Counted from the first letter of the stretch, positions 50,541 through 62,874 are shown. The stretch is 64,000 bases of DNA from Actinostola sp. cb2023 (GCA_033675265.1 JAUJYZ010000945.1:62001-126000); one strand, 5' to 3'. Program-made: numbers and translations. Notes: generated from the sequence alone by a model not told the origin.

Positions 50541-53010
50541 TTTCGTGGCAGTATATAAAACTTTATCAAGATAGAGTGAATGTATCACGGTAGTATAATC
50601 TACCCCTACCCCCAGGTGATTTTTTTATCACGGTAGTATAAAACTTTATCAAGGTAGAGTGACTTTTTTATCACGGCAGTATAAAAGTTATCAAGGTAGA
50701 GTGATTTTTTTTATCACGGTAGTATAAAACTTTATCAAGGTAGAGTGATTTTTTTTTATCACGGTAGTATAAAACTTTATCAAGGTAGAGTGAATTTTTT
50801 TTATCACGGTAGTATAAAACGTTATCAAGGTAGAGTGAATGTATCACGGTAGTATAATCTACCCCTACCTCCAGGTGATTTTTTTATCACGGTAGTATAA
50901 AACTTTATCAAGGTAGAGTGACTTTTTTATCACGGCAGTATAAAACTTTATCAAGATAGAGCGAGTGTATTACGGTAGTATAATCTACCCCTACCCCCAG
51001 GTGAATTTTTTTATCACGGCAGTATAAAAGTTATCAAGGTAGAGTGAATTTTTTATCACGGTAGTATAAAACTTTATCAAGGTAGAGTGAATTTTTTTTA
51101 TCACGGTAGTATAAAACTTTATCAAGGTAGAGTGATTTTTTTATCACGGTAGTATAAAACGTTATCAAGATAGAGTGAATGTATCACGGTAGTATAATCT
51201 ACCCCTACCCCCAGGTGATTTTTTTATCACGGTAGTATAAAACTTTATCAAGGTAGAGTGACTTTTTTATCACGGCAGTATAAAAGTTATCAAGGTAGAG
51301 TGATTTTTTTTTATCACGGTAGTATAAAGCTTTATCAAGGTAGAGTGATTTTTTTTTATCACGGTTGTATAAAACTTTATCAAGGTAGAGTGAATTTTTT
51401 TAATCACGGTAGTATAAAACGTTATCAAGGTAGAGTGAATGTATCACGGTAGTATAATCTACCCCTACCTCCAGGTGATTTTTTTATCACGGTAGTATAA
51501 AACTTTATCAAGGTAGAGTGACTTTTTTATCACGGCAGTATAAACCTTTATCAAGATAGAGCGAGTGTATTACGGTAGTATAATCTACCCCTACCCCCAG
51601 GTGAATTTTTTTATCACGGCAGTATAAAAGTTATCAAGGTAGAGTGAATTTTTTATCACGGTAGTATAAAACTTTATCAAGGTAGAGTGAATTTTTTTTA
51701 TCACGGTAGTATAAAACTTTATCAAGGTAGAGTGATTTTTTTATCACGGTAGTATAAAACGTTATCAACAGATCAAGGTAGAGTGAATGTTCACGGTAGT
51801 ATAATCTACCCCTACCCCCAGGTGATTTTTTTTATCACGGTATTATAAAACTTTATCAAGGTAGAGTGACTTTTTCATCACGGTAGTATAAAACTTTATC
51901 AAGGTAGAGTGAATTTTTTATCACGGCAGTATAAAACTTTATCAAAGTAGAGTGATTTTTTTGATCACGGTAATATAAAACTTTATTAAGGTAGAGTGAT
52001 TTTTTTGATCACGGTAATATAAAACTTTATTAAGGTAGAGTGATTTTTTTATCACGGTAGTATAAAACTTTATCAAGGTAGAGTGAATGTATCACGGTAG
52101 TATAATCTACCCCTACCCCCAGGTGAATTTTTTTTACCACGGTAGTATAAAACTTTATCAAGGTAGAGTGACTTTTTTATCACGGCAGTATAAACCTTTA
52201 TCAAGATAGAGCGAGTGTATTACGGTAGTATAATCTACCCCTACCCCCAGGTGAATTTTTTTATCACGGCAGTATAAAAGTTATCAAGGTAGAGTGAATT
52301 TTTTATCACGGTAGTATAAAACTTTATCAAGGTAGAGTGAATTTTTTTTATCACGGTAGTATAAAACTTTATCAAGGTAGAGTGATTTTTTTATCACGGT
52401 AGTATAAAACGTTATCAACAGATCAAGGTAGAGTGAATGTTCACGGTAGTATAATCTACCCCTACCCCCAGGTGATTTTTTTTATCACGGTATTATAAAA
52501 CTTTATCAAGGTAGAGTGACTTTTTCATCACGGTAGTATAAAACTTTATCAAGGTAGAGTGAATTTTTTATCACGGTAGTATAAAACTTTATCAAGGTAG
52601 AGTGAATTTTTTTTATCACGGTAGTATAAAACTTTATCAAGGTAGAGTGACTTTTTTATCACGGCAGTATAAAACTTCATCAAGATAGAGTGAATGTATC
52701 ACGGTAGTATAATCTACCCCTACCCCCAGGTGATTTTTTTTTATCACGGTAGTATAAAACTTTATCAAGATAGAGTGACTTTTTTATCACGGCAGTATAA
52801 AAGTTATCAAGGTAGAGTGATTTTTTTTATCACGGTAGTATAAAACTTTATCAAGGTAGAGTGATTTTTTTTTATCACGGTGGTATAAAACTTTATCAAG
52901 GTAGAGTGAATTTTTTTTATCACGGTAGTATAAAACGTTATCAAGATAGAGCGAGTGTATTACGGTAGTATAATCTACCCCTACCCCCAGGTGATTTTTT
53001 TATCACGGTT
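50541..53010 (-). repeat. 43-bp satellite, block 3 (inverted)
   Basis: Same orientation as block 2 and originally continuous with it. A higher-order unit of about 600-650 bp is clear: the GCGAGTGTATTACGGTAGTA variant recurs near 50950, 51560 and 52210. The array ends at 53010 in a broken monomer. Confidence 0.95.
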
Positions 53011-53750
53011 TCACGGCCATCACTCTAAAACAAGGCATTTTGACAATCAATTAATTATTACTCGGCGGGCTGCCTGTGGCACACCGAGTTGAAAAATGGG
53101 CTTTCTTTTTCTTGTGGCCACAAATTGCCAACTGGGTGCCAAGGCGCATGTGCGCTGTGCCTCTGAGGAAATCGAAGATTCATTGCTGAAGGCTGCCGAG
53201 TGCTTATAGAGCATCTTGTTTATTTAATAAATCATACCTTGAATTGATGGGGTCGATGCAAGAATAGTGTAAGTGACTTGGATCAAAATCCAAATTTTCC
53301 TGTAGAATTCAAAGAGCCCACAAGAGAATTTAGATTAGAATCAGAGATCACTTAATAATAATAAAAGGCACCGACCCCTAAAACGTCCTGTTCAAAAGTT
53401 CTTAAAAGCTGACATATGAAATTTCCCCAAATTATCATTAAAAGTGTTGATACACCAGACCTAAACATAACTTGTCATGTCTACACAAGACTTCAAACAA
53501 ACTTCCTTCTGACTTGCAAATAGAGTAATAAACGTTGTTATATGCCGAGCAATCATGTAGAACAAAGAAGACTAAAAGAAGACTTGTGTTACGTGCTACC
53601 TACCAGACATACAGTCATTAACAATTTAACTTCCCTATGTTTCCTACTCAATTAAAAAAACTAAAATTGTTATGAGAAAGACCTAAATCATTCATTCATT
53701 CTACTATTTACCAGTAATCACAAGTGACTCTTACTGGATTTAGATTCTAG
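53011..53750. other. 3' flank of the IDH gene
   Basis: No coding exon seen. It probably contains the 3' untranslated region of the minus-strand IDH gene. A candidate AATAAA on the minus strand lies near 53219-53232. Confidence 0.4.
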
Positions 53751-53950
53751 TCAGAAATTCTCTTTCAACTTCACTGCAAGATTTTCAGCTACTTTGTCCA
53801 AGAATTCAAAAGTATTAAGGTAGTCAGACCGAACTACATTAGGCAAACCCTTGACACATCCAGCCAGGTCCTTGGTCATAAACCCTGACTCAATGGTGGA
53901 GATGCACACCTCTTCAAGGGCTTGACAAAATGCCAAAAGTCTGTCATTAT
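53751..53950 (-). CDS. IDH1/IDH2-like: NADP-dependent isocitrate dehydrogenase, last exon
   Basis: The exon starts after CTTTCTTTCAG on the minus strand (acceptor at 53952-53951) and ends at TGA (53753-53751). It encodes [35 protein letters not shown] and [11 protein letters not shown], then [11 protein letters not shown]. This is the conserved C-terminal end of eukaryotic NADP-IDH, which converts isocitrate to 2-oxoglutarate and makes NADPH. The terminus is not a peroxisomal SKL, so a cytosolic or mitochondrial form is likelier. Earlier exons are not visible rightward (54,012-64,000), so the last intron exceeds 10 kb and holds the 70-bp minisatellite and a retrotransposon. It is the only clear host housekeeping gene in the window. 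Confidence 0.88.
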
Positions 53951-54149
53951 CTGAAAGAAGTGAAAGAGCAGTCAGAATAAGGAATGCAGGAATACTGGAC
54001 TGAATATACATACGATACTCTTAACTAGAAAGAACTCAAGTAGTTATGCACTCAATCTAGTGGTGATTCAAGGACAATGATTCATTATTTTAACATGTAA
54101 GCAGCAGTGTTAAGATTTATGCAACTGTCCCTGGACTTACCTTAGTGAT

Positions 54150-57100
54150 AACATACTACAGTCATATTCTAGGCATACAATATAACTAACCATGCAGATT
54201 GGCACGATGCATGAGTGATAAGATACTACAGTCATATTCTAGGCATACAATGTATCTAACCATGCAGCTTGGCACGATGCATGAGTGATAAGATACTACA
54301 GTCATATTCTAGGCATACAATGTAACTAACCATGCAGCTTGGCACGATGCATGAGTGATAACATACTACAGTCATATTCTAGGCATACATACACCATGTA
54401 ACTAACCATGCAGCTTGGCACGATGCATGAGTGATAACATATTACAGTCATATTCTAGGCATACAATGTAACTAACCATGCAGCTTGACACGATGCATGA
54501 GTGATAACATACTACAGTCATATTCTAGGCATACAATGTAACTAACCATGCAGCTTGGCACGATGCATGAGTGATAACATATTACAGTCATATTCTAGGC
54601 ATACAATGTAACTAACCATCCAGCTTGGCACGATGCATGAGTGATAACATATTACAGTCATATTCTAGGCATACAATGTAACTAACCATGCAGCTTGACA
54701 CGATGCATGAGTGATAACATACTACAGTCATATTCTAGGCATACAATGTAACTAACCATCCAGATTGGCACAATGCATGAGTGATAACATATTACAGTCA
54801 TATTCTAGGCATACAATGTAACTAACCATCCAGCTTGGCACGATGCATGAGTGATAACATATTACAGTCATATTCTAGGCATACAATGTAACTAACCATC
54901 CAGCTTGGCACGATGCATGAGTGATAACATATTACAGTCATATTCTAGGCATACAATGTAACTAACCATGCAGCTTGGCACGATGCATGAGTGATAACAT
55001 ACTACAGTCATATTCTAGGCATACAATGTATCTAACCATGCAGCTTGGCACGATGCATGAGTGATAACATATTACAGTCATATTCTAGGCATACAATGTA
55101 ACTAACCATGCAGCTTGACACGATGCATGAGTGATAACATATTACAGTCATATTTTAGGCATACAATGTAACTAACCATCCAGCTTGGCACGATGCATGA
55201 GTGATAACATATTACAGTCATATTCTAGGCATACAATGTAACTAACCATGCAGCTTGGCACGATGCATGAGTGATAACATATTACAGTCATATTCTAGGC
55301 ATACAATGTAACTAACCATGCAGCTTGGCACGATGCATGAGTGATAACATATTACAGTCATATTCTAGGCATACAATGTAACTAACCATGCAGCTTGGCA
55401 CGATGCATGAGTGATAACATACTACAGTCATATTCTAGGCATACAATGTAACTAACCATGCAGCTTGGCACGATGCATGAGTGATAACATATTACAGTCA
55501 TATTCTAGGCATACAATGTAACTAACCATGCAGCTTGGCACGATGCATGAGTGATAACATATTACAGTCATATTCTAGGCATACAATGTAACTAACCATG
55601 CAGCTTGACACGATGCATGAGTGATAACATATTACAGTCATATTTTAGGCATACAATGTAACTAACCATCCAGCTTGGCACGATGCATGAGTGATAACAT
55701 ATTACAGTCATATTCTAGGCATACAATGTAACTAACCATCCAGCTTGGCACGATGCATGAGTGATAAGATACTACAGTCATATTCTAGGCATACAATGTA
55801 TCTAACCATCCAGCTTGGCACGATGCATGAGTGATAACATATTACAGTCATATTCTAGGCATACAATGTAACTAACCATCCAGCTTGGCACGATGCATGA
55901 GTGATAACATATTACAGTCATATTCTAGACATACAATGTAACTAACCATCCAGCTTGACACGATGCATGAGTGATAACATACTACAGTCATATTCTAGGC
56001 ATACAATGTATCTAACCATCCAGCTTGGCACGATGCATGAGTGATAACATATTACAGTCATATTCTAGGCATACAATGTAACTAACCATGCAGCTTGGCA
56101 CGATGCATGAGTGATAACATATTACAGTCATATTCTAGGCATACAATGTAACTAACCATGCAGCTTGACATGATGCATGAGTGATAACATACTACAGTCA
56201 TATTTTAGGCATACAATGTAACTAACCATGCAGCTTGGCACGATGCATGAGTGATAACATACTACAGTCATATTCTAGGCATACAATGTAACTAACCATG
56301 CAGCTTGACACGATGCATGAGTGATAACATACTACAGTCATATTCTAGGCATACAATGTAACTAACCATGCAGCTTGGCACGATGCATGAGTGATAACAT
56401 ATTACAGTCATATTCTAGGCATACAATGTAACTAACCATCCAGCTTGGCACGATGCATGAGTGTGATAACATATTACAGTCATATTCTAGGCATACAATG
56501 TATCTAACCATGCAGCTTGACACGATGCATGAGTGATAACATACTACAGTCATATTCTAGGCATACAATGTAACTAACCATGCAGCTTGACACGATGCAT
56601 GAGTGATAACATATTACAGTCATATTCTAGGCATACAATGTAACTAACCATGCAGCTTGACACGATGCATGAGTGATACCACATTACAGTCATATTCTAG
56701 GCATACAATGTAACTAACCATGCAGCTTGACACGATGCATGAGTGATAACATATTACAGTCATATTCTAGGCATACAATGTAACTAACCATGCAGCTTGA
56801 CACGATGCATGAGTGATAACATATTACAGTCATATTCTAGGCATACAATGTATTAACCATGCAGCTTGGCACGATGCATGTGATAACATATTACAGTCAT
56901 ATTCTAGGCATACAATGTAACTAACCATGCAGCTTGGCACGATGCATGAGTGATAAAATAGTTCAGTCATATTCTAGGCATACAATGTAACTAACCATCC
57001 AGCTTGGCACGATGCATGAGTGATAACATACTACAGTCATATTCTAGGCATACAATGTAACTAACCATCCAGCTTGGCACGATGCATGAGTGATAACATA

Positions 57101-59163
57101 CTACAGTCATATTCTAGGCATACAATGTAACTAACCATCCAGCTTGGCACGATGCATGTATGATAACATACTACAGTCATATTCTAGGCATACAATGTAT
57201 CTAACCATGCAGCTTGACACGATGCATGAGTGATAACATACTACAGTCATATTTTAGGCATACAATGTAACTAACCATCCAGCTTGACACGATGCATGAG
57301 TGATAACATATTACAGTCATATTCTAGGCATACAATGTATCTAACCATCCAGCTTGGCACGATGCATGAGTGATAACATATTACAGTCATATTCTAGGCA
57401 TACAATGTAACTAACCATCCAGCTTGGCACGATGCATGAGTGATAACATACTACAGTCATATTCTAGGCATACAATGTAACTAACCATGCAGCTTGGCAC
57501 GATGCATGAGTGATAACATACTACAGTCATATTCTAGGCATACAATGTAACTAACCATCCAGCTTGGCACGATGCATGAGTGATAACATACTACAGTCAT
57601 ATTCTAGGCATACAATGTAACTAACCATCCAGCTTGGCACGATGCATGAGTGATAACATACTACAGTCATATTCTAGGCATACAATGTAACTAACCATGC
57701 AGCTTGGCACGATGCATGAGTGATAACATACTACAGTCATATTCTAGGCATACAATGTAACTAACCATGCAGCTTGGCACGATGCATGAGTGATAACATA
57801 TTACAGTCATATTCTAGGCATACAATGTATCTAACCATGCAGCTTGGCACAATGCATGAGTGATAACATACTACAGTCATATTCTAGGCATACAATGTAT
57901 CTAACCATGCAGCTTGGCACGATGCATGAGTGATAACATACTACAGTCATATTCTAGGCATACAATGTAACTAACCATCCAGCTTGGCACGATGCATGAG
58001 TGATAACATACTGCAGTCATATTCTAGGCATACAATGTATCTAACCATCCAGCTTGGCACGATGCATGAGTGATAACATACTACAGTCATATTCTAGGCA
58101 TACAATGTAACTAACCATCCAGCTTGGCACGATGCATGAGTGATAACATACTACAGTCATATTCTAGGCATACAATGTATCTAACCATGCAGCTTGACAC
58201 GATGCATGAGTGATAACATACTACAGTCATATTTTAGGCATACAATGTAACTAACCATCCAGCTTGACACGATGCATGAGTGTGATAACATACTACAGTC
58301 ATATTCTAGGCATACAATGTATCTAACCATCCAGCTTGGCACGATGCATGAGTGATAACATATTACAGTCATATTCTAGGCATACAATGTAACTAACCAT
58401 CCAGCTTGGCACGATGCATGAGTGATAACATACTACAGTCATATTCTAGGCATACCATGTAACTAACCATGCAGCTTGACATGATGCATGAGTGATAACA
58501 TACTACAGTCATATTTTAGGCATACAATGTAACTAACCATGCAGCTTGGCACGATGCATGAGTGATAACATATTACAGTCATATTCTAGGCATACAATGT
58601 AACTAACCATCCAGCTTGGCACGATGCATGAGTGATAACATATTACAGTCATATTCTAGGCATACAATGTATCTAACCATGCAGCTTGACACGATGCATG
58701 AGTGATAACATACTACAGTCATATTCTAGGCATACAATGTAACTAACCATGCAGCTTGACACGATGCATGAGTGATAACATATTACAGTCATATTCTAGG
58801 CATACAATGTAACTAACCATGCAGCTTGACACGATGCATGAGTGATATATTATATTACAGTCATATTCTAGGCATACAATGTATCTAACCATGCAGCTTG
58901 GCACGATGCATGTGATAACATATTACAGTCATATTCTAGGCATACAATGTAACTAACCATGCAGCTTGGCACGATGCATGAGTGATAACATACTACAGTC
59001 ATATTCTAGGCATACAATGTAACTAATCATCCAGCTTGGCACGATGCATGAGTGATAACATACTACAGTCATATTCTAGGCATACAATGTAACTAACCAT
59101 CCAGCTTGGCACGATGCATGAGTGATAACATACTACAGTCATATTCTAGGCATATAATGTAAC
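54150..59163. repeat. 70-bp minisatellite, about 70 copies
   Basis: The 70-bp unit contains AACTAACCATGCAGCTTGGC, ACGATGCATGAGTGATAACA and CAGTCATATTCTAGGCATAC. Copies differ at a handful of fixed sites (CATGCAG/CATCCAG, TTGGC/TTGAC, ATACTAC/ATATTAC, GTAACT/GTATCT). Combinations of these variants recur, for example the run near 57180-57420 against 58140-58440, showing segmental duplication. Length changes are rare. It lies in the last intron of the IDH gene. Confidence 0.97.
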
Positions 59164-59408
59164 TGTAAGGGGTCATGGGTATAGTTTGGGAGATCCCATG
59201 GGAGGTAAGGAGTACTTAAGGCGGGATCGCATGCACGAACGAACGAGAGAGTTGTGCAGATTCCTTTGAACGAGATTCAGGTCCCTACTTCGTTGTGACT
59301 GTGCGATTCCTGCCCCCACAAGTAGGAATATAGAACGTAAAGCAAGTCAACCCACTGTAAACTGTATTGCAAGGATTTATTTAATACGAATAAAGCCCAT
59401 TTGCTACA
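59164..59408 (+). repeat. 5' LTR of retrotransposon
   Basis: It starts TGTAAGGGGTCATGG directly at the end of the minisatellite and ends ...TTTGCTACA. It includes an AATAAAG polyadenylation signal near 59389. TG...CA ends, a length of 245 bp and an immediately following primer site identify it. The 5 bases before it are GTAAC, the expected target duplication; the right copy is not in the window. Confidence 0.8.
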
Positions 59409-59410
59409 TT

Positions 59411-59428
59411 TGGCGCCCAATGTGGGCC
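59411..59428 (+). other. Primer-binding site, tRNA-Lys type
   Basis: TGGCGCCCAATGTGGGCC follows the LTR by two bases. It matches the known tRNA-Lys-type primer site (TGGCGCCCAACGTGGG) except at one base. Confidence 0.75.
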
Positions 59429-59449
59429 TACATTAAGTGAAGGACAAAG

Positions 59450-60185
59450 TCAAGAAATCAAGCTTCCCTTTCACGCAGTTGGCGCTCAGTTAACTCAACG
59501 AGCTTCAACAAAGTCAAGCCCCAGAATTCAAGCTTCCCTTTGACGCAGTTAGCGCTCAGTTAACTCAACAAGCTTCAACAAAGTCAAGCTGCAGAATTCA
59601 AGCTTCCCTTTGACGCAGTTAGCGCTCAGTTAACTCAACAAGCTTCAACAAAGTCAAGCTGCAGAATTCAAGCTTCCCTTTCATGCAGTTAGCGCTCAGT
59701 TAACTCAACAAGCTTCAACAAAGTCAAGCTGCAGAATTCAAGCTTCCCTTTCATGCAGTTAGCGCTCAGTTAACTCAACGAGCTTCAACAAAGTCAAGCC
59801 CCAGAATTCAAGCTTCCCTTTGACGCAGTTAGCGCTCAGTTAACTCAACAAGCTTCAACAAAGTCAAGCTATATAATTCAAGCTTCCCTTTTACGCAGTT
59901 AGCGCTCAGTTAACTCAATAAGCTTCAACAAAGTCAAGCTATATAATTCAAGTTTCCCTTTCAAGCAGTTTGGGAGTACAAAAGGATTGCAGAATTCTTC
60001 AACAAAGTCAAGCTATATAATTCAAGTTTCCCTTTCAAGCAGTTTGGGAGTACAAAAGGATTGCAGAATTCAAAATAGTTCAAGTTGTCAAGCTAAAGAA
60101 CTCTCTTGGAATTCAAGGGTGCCTTTCAAGCAGTTTGGGAGTACAAAAAGATTCCAGAATTCAAAATAGTTCAAGTTATCAAGCT
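59450..60185 (+). repeat. Tandem repeats in retrotransposon leader
   Basis: Seven 70-bp units (AGCTTCAACAAAGTCAAGCT ... GTTAGCGCTCAGTTAACTCA, spaced exactly at 59501, 59571, 59641, 59711, 59781, 59851, 59921), then two or three units of a second type with CAGTTTGGGAGTACAAAAGG. They lie between the primer site and gag. Confidence 0.9.
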
Positions 60186-60751
60186 AAGGAACTACAGGAA
60201 GAAGACAGAGCTAAGTACAAAAGAACATTTGAACTCTTTATGTTGAACATTGAAGTTTATGCAAAAGAAATTGTTGTATGTTATTTAAATTGTATTGCAT
60301 TGAAAGTGAATTTAGTTTGCTATCTCATTTGCTTAACAGATTTAGGATTGTATATTTTCAAGCGTTTTCAATTATCTAATATTTGGGATTGTTCGCACTG
60401 TGTATGTATTCGCATGAATTGTTCGCATATTTGTTTAAGTCTCGACATTTTGTTTTCTTTAAGTCTTTTTGGGAATTAGCAGTTACGAATTTAGAATTGT
60501 TCAAATCGTTTTGTTTTGCTGTGGGGATAGGAACTTGCGTTTTCGGTGTCGTTTCGGCCTTTTCGGTTCGTTCAACGCATGCTGGTTCCGTTCTTAATAC
60601 TCCTTTAGGTTTTTCACGTGGTTTCATTTTCTTTAAGGGAGGTTTTTCTTTCGTTCTTCTGTTTTTCTCGTCCACGCTTTTCGGGGTTTTTTTCATCTTC
60701 TTTATTCTTTTTGAACATTTTTTTTTTTTTTTTCCCATTCATTTTATTGTC

Positions 60752-61897
60752 ATGGGGACTAAACCGCAGGATGTCTCCGTACAAATTGATGCCGCAGAGG
60801 AGGACGAGACAGAACGACTTGCAGGTGCGGTTAAGCTGCTTCGACGATCTGGACTTTTTCAAGTGGAACCGATCGACCGTTACTACGATGCTGGTGCTGC
60901 CTCACAACAAAGTACATGTAAACCCTTTTCCACGCCTCATAACTCGCGATCTCGCCCGAGTACTTACGGTCGGAGTGGATTTGTTGATGCACAAATGTTT
61001 CCCCAACCACCTAGACTGTCGACGTTTTCGGGCTGTACGACAAAAACTGATGTATCGCTTGAAGCATGGCAGTTTGAGGTTAAGTGCCTAATCAAGGATG
61101 GTTTTTACACCAGGGACCTCATCACTCAAAATGTACGCCGTTCGTTAAAAGGAGAAGCTGGAAAGTTGGTCATGCACCTCGGCGAAGATGCATCCTTGGA
61201 AGCCATCTTACGAAAGTTGGAAAGAGTTTATGGTGTCGTTGAAAGCGGTGCTGCTATTTTACAGCGATTCTATAACAGCAAACAAGAAGCAGATGAAGGG
61301 GTTGCAGTTTATGGATGTCGCCTAGAGGATACGATTAGCAGTGCCATCGACCGAGGAATTGTTGCAAGGGAACAGGCAGACGAAATGCTAAGGAGTAAAT
61401 TTTGGTCTGGTCTTAAAGATGAACGAGTCAAGAATGTCACGAGACATCGAGTGGACCACATTAGAGATTTTGACACCCTTTTGGCTGAAGTTAGAGCTGC
61501 TGAACAAGAAGTAAAGGAAAATGAGAAGATGTGGGGTAGAGCGTTGAAACGAACTCCGGCAGCATCCTATCCACAACAAGAGTGGAATACAGCTTCAATG
61601 CATGATTCTAGCAATGTCAAGTCCTTAAGATCAACAATTGATGAAGTAATGCGAAAAGTAAACACACTTGAAGTTAAAATGAATCAACAACCGAATGTCA
61701 ATGACAAGTTAGAAAAGATCCTAAGCAGACTAAACGACATGGAGAAAGGTAGTACTAGAAACCAGAAAGAGAACCAGAGTGACTTCCGTGGTGCTGGCGA
61801 TGCAACCAAGACGCATTGGAACAAACCTAGGGATACCACCCAAGCAACCTCCTCTCAGTCAAACTCCAAGGGACCTCCGCAAGGGGGCAGGCGTTAG
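60752..61897 (+). CDS. gag: Gag polyprotein (PNMA-like) of LTR retrotransposon
   Basis: 381 codons from ATGGGGACTAAACCG to TAG. The capsid-like region starts about residue 90 (PRLSTFSG, EAWQFEVKCLIKDGF), continues RRSLKGEAGKLVMHLGEDAS, then LRSKFWSGLKDERVK. This resembles the gag of Ty3/Gypsy-class elements related to PNMA and mammalian capsid-derived genes. It forms the capsid of cytoplasmic particles. The C-terminal part is coiled-coil-like (STIDEVMRKVNTLEVKM, LEKILSRLNDMEK) and then Ser/Gln-rich. No CCHC zinc knuckle is present before the stop, which is unusual. The frame is open upstream of the ATG through a poly-T tract, but that part is hydrophobic leader and unlikely to be translated. 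Confidence 0.8.
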   Translation: MGTKPQDVSVQIDAAEEDETERLAGAVKLLRRSGLFQVEPIDRYYDAGAASQQSTCKPFSTPHNSRSRPSTYGRSGFVDAQMFPQPPRLSTFSGCTTKTDVSLEAWQFEVKCLIKDGFYTRDLITQNVRRSLKGEAGKLVMHLGEDASLEAILRKLERVYGVVESGAAILQRFYNSKQEADEGVAVYGCRLEDTISSAIDRGIVAREQADEMLRSKFWSGLKDERVKNVTRHRVDHIRDFDTLLAEVRAAEQEVKENEKMWGRALKRTPAASYPQQEWNTASMHDSSNVKSLRSTIDEVMRKVNTLEVKMNQQPNVNDKLEKILSRLNDMEKGSTRNQKENQSDFRGAGDATKTHWNKPRDTTQATSSQSNSKGPPQGGRR

Positions 61898-61950
61898 GTC
61901 CCTCACCACGCCCCACACCTCTACTCTCATCTCGCCCCACCCAGACTGCA

Positions 61951-62874
61951 GTGAAGAAACCTCAGATAGAAGATGTCGTGGGTGAAGTTAATGAAAGCAG
62001 AGTATTTTTGAATGATATACCATGTACAGCTCTTATTGATACTGGGTCACAGGTAACCACATTAAGTGAATCCTTTTGGAATTGTCAGCTTGTCAATTGT
62101 CCTATTCAACCGTTAGATGACATTATTGAAGTGGAAGGTGCTGGTGGACAAAAGGTGCCATTCTTAGGCTTTATAGAGGTAAGTATTTCTTTTCCACAGA
62201 ACGTTAATGGGATTCTGGAAACCATGAATGCAGTGGTATTGATAGTACCTGATACAAGATTTAACTTGAAAACGCCCTTGCTAGTAGGAACAAACCTGAT
62301 TAGACGTTGTAAAGACAGCTGCGCTGCTAGACTGGGGCCTTGTTTCTTACAAAGAATTAGACCTGACACTGCCTGGATGGTGGCGTACAGACACCTTGGA
62401 CATCAAGAGCGGGCACTCAGAAAATCCACACAAGTCTTAAGAGTGCAGAATGAGCCAGGAACACCAATGTTGATACAAAGCCAAAGGTCAACGGTGATTT
62501 GGACGAAAATAAGAACAACGAAGGTAGGGGGGACATTTCCAACGCTAATTGATGATTCGAACTCAGAATTGCCTAAGCCGCTTCAAGTAGTCCCATCACT
62601 GGTTGAGATTGAAATGAATGGAAAGAGCCAGACCATCCCAGTTGAAGTGCTAAACCCTGCTGACAAGCCAGTGATACTTCAAGCTAGAACAATAATAGGT
62701 AAGTTACATCCCGTTTTGGTAATCTCATACGAATCCTCAGTTTCAAGTCCTGGTCAAGACAGTCTAATACATAACAACTCTGTGCCTTCTGCACCTTCTG
62801 AATTTCCTTTTTCTCCTCATCTCACTGAAGATCAAAAGTCTCAGGCCTCTCAGATGTTAAGAGCAGGTGCATGA
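61951..62874 (+). CDS. pol: Pol, protease part only (truncated)
   Basis: It lies 53 nt after gag in a different frame. The aspartic protease signature is LIDTGSQVTTLS at about residues 29-40, preceded by a short N-terminus; later LVGTNLIRRC follows the family pattern. The product would cleave Gag-Pol. The recognisable sequence stops near HLTEDQKSQASQML, just before where reverse transcriptase should begin, and the frame ends at 62872-62874. RT, RNase H and integrase are absent from the rest of the window. Either this copy was cut by deletion or an unrelated element is inserted at about 62865 and pol resumes beyond the window. Confidence 0.75.
   Translation: MKKPQIEDVVGEVNESRVFLNDIPCTALIDTGSQVTTLSESFWNCQLVNCPIQPLDDIIEVEGAGGQKVPFLGFIEVSISFPQNVNGILETMNAVVLIVPDTRFNLKTPLLVGTNLIRRCKDSCAARLGPCFLQRIRPDTAWMVAYRHLGHQERALRKSTQVLRVQNEPGTPMLIQSQRSTVIWTKIRTTKVGGTFPTLIDDSNSELPKPLQVVPSLVEIEMNGKSQTIPVEVLNPADKPVILQARTIIGKLHPVLVISYESSVSSPGQDSLIHNNSVPSAPSEFPFSPHLTEDQKSQASQMLRAGA

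Larger units (their letters stand above)
46265..50546. mobile_element. 4.3-kb insertion in the satellite, 8-9-bp TSD
   Basis: The satellite is interrupted after GGCAGTATA (46256-46264) and resumes with GGCAGTATA (50547-50555), so the segment was inserted into an existing array. The outer 350 bp on each side are rich in short TTTAAGC/TTTATGC/GCATAAA motifs in both orientations, like subterminal repeats. Termini (CACAGCAAGG... and ...TTTTTTCGT(G)) share at most four bases inverted. It holds an AAT microsatellite, a 68-bp minisatellite, a MITE and at least three isolated satellite-like fragments. No transposase is recognised. Confidence 0.7.

Noticed and set aside
54150..59163. CRISPR array or coding repeat protein
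   Set aside because: The entire 70-bp unit repeats without variable spacers, and the short open frames are interrupted by stops in each unit.
60618..61091. Alternative frame overlapping gag start
   Set aside because: It is a shadow of gag plus a poly-T tract, with no family signature.
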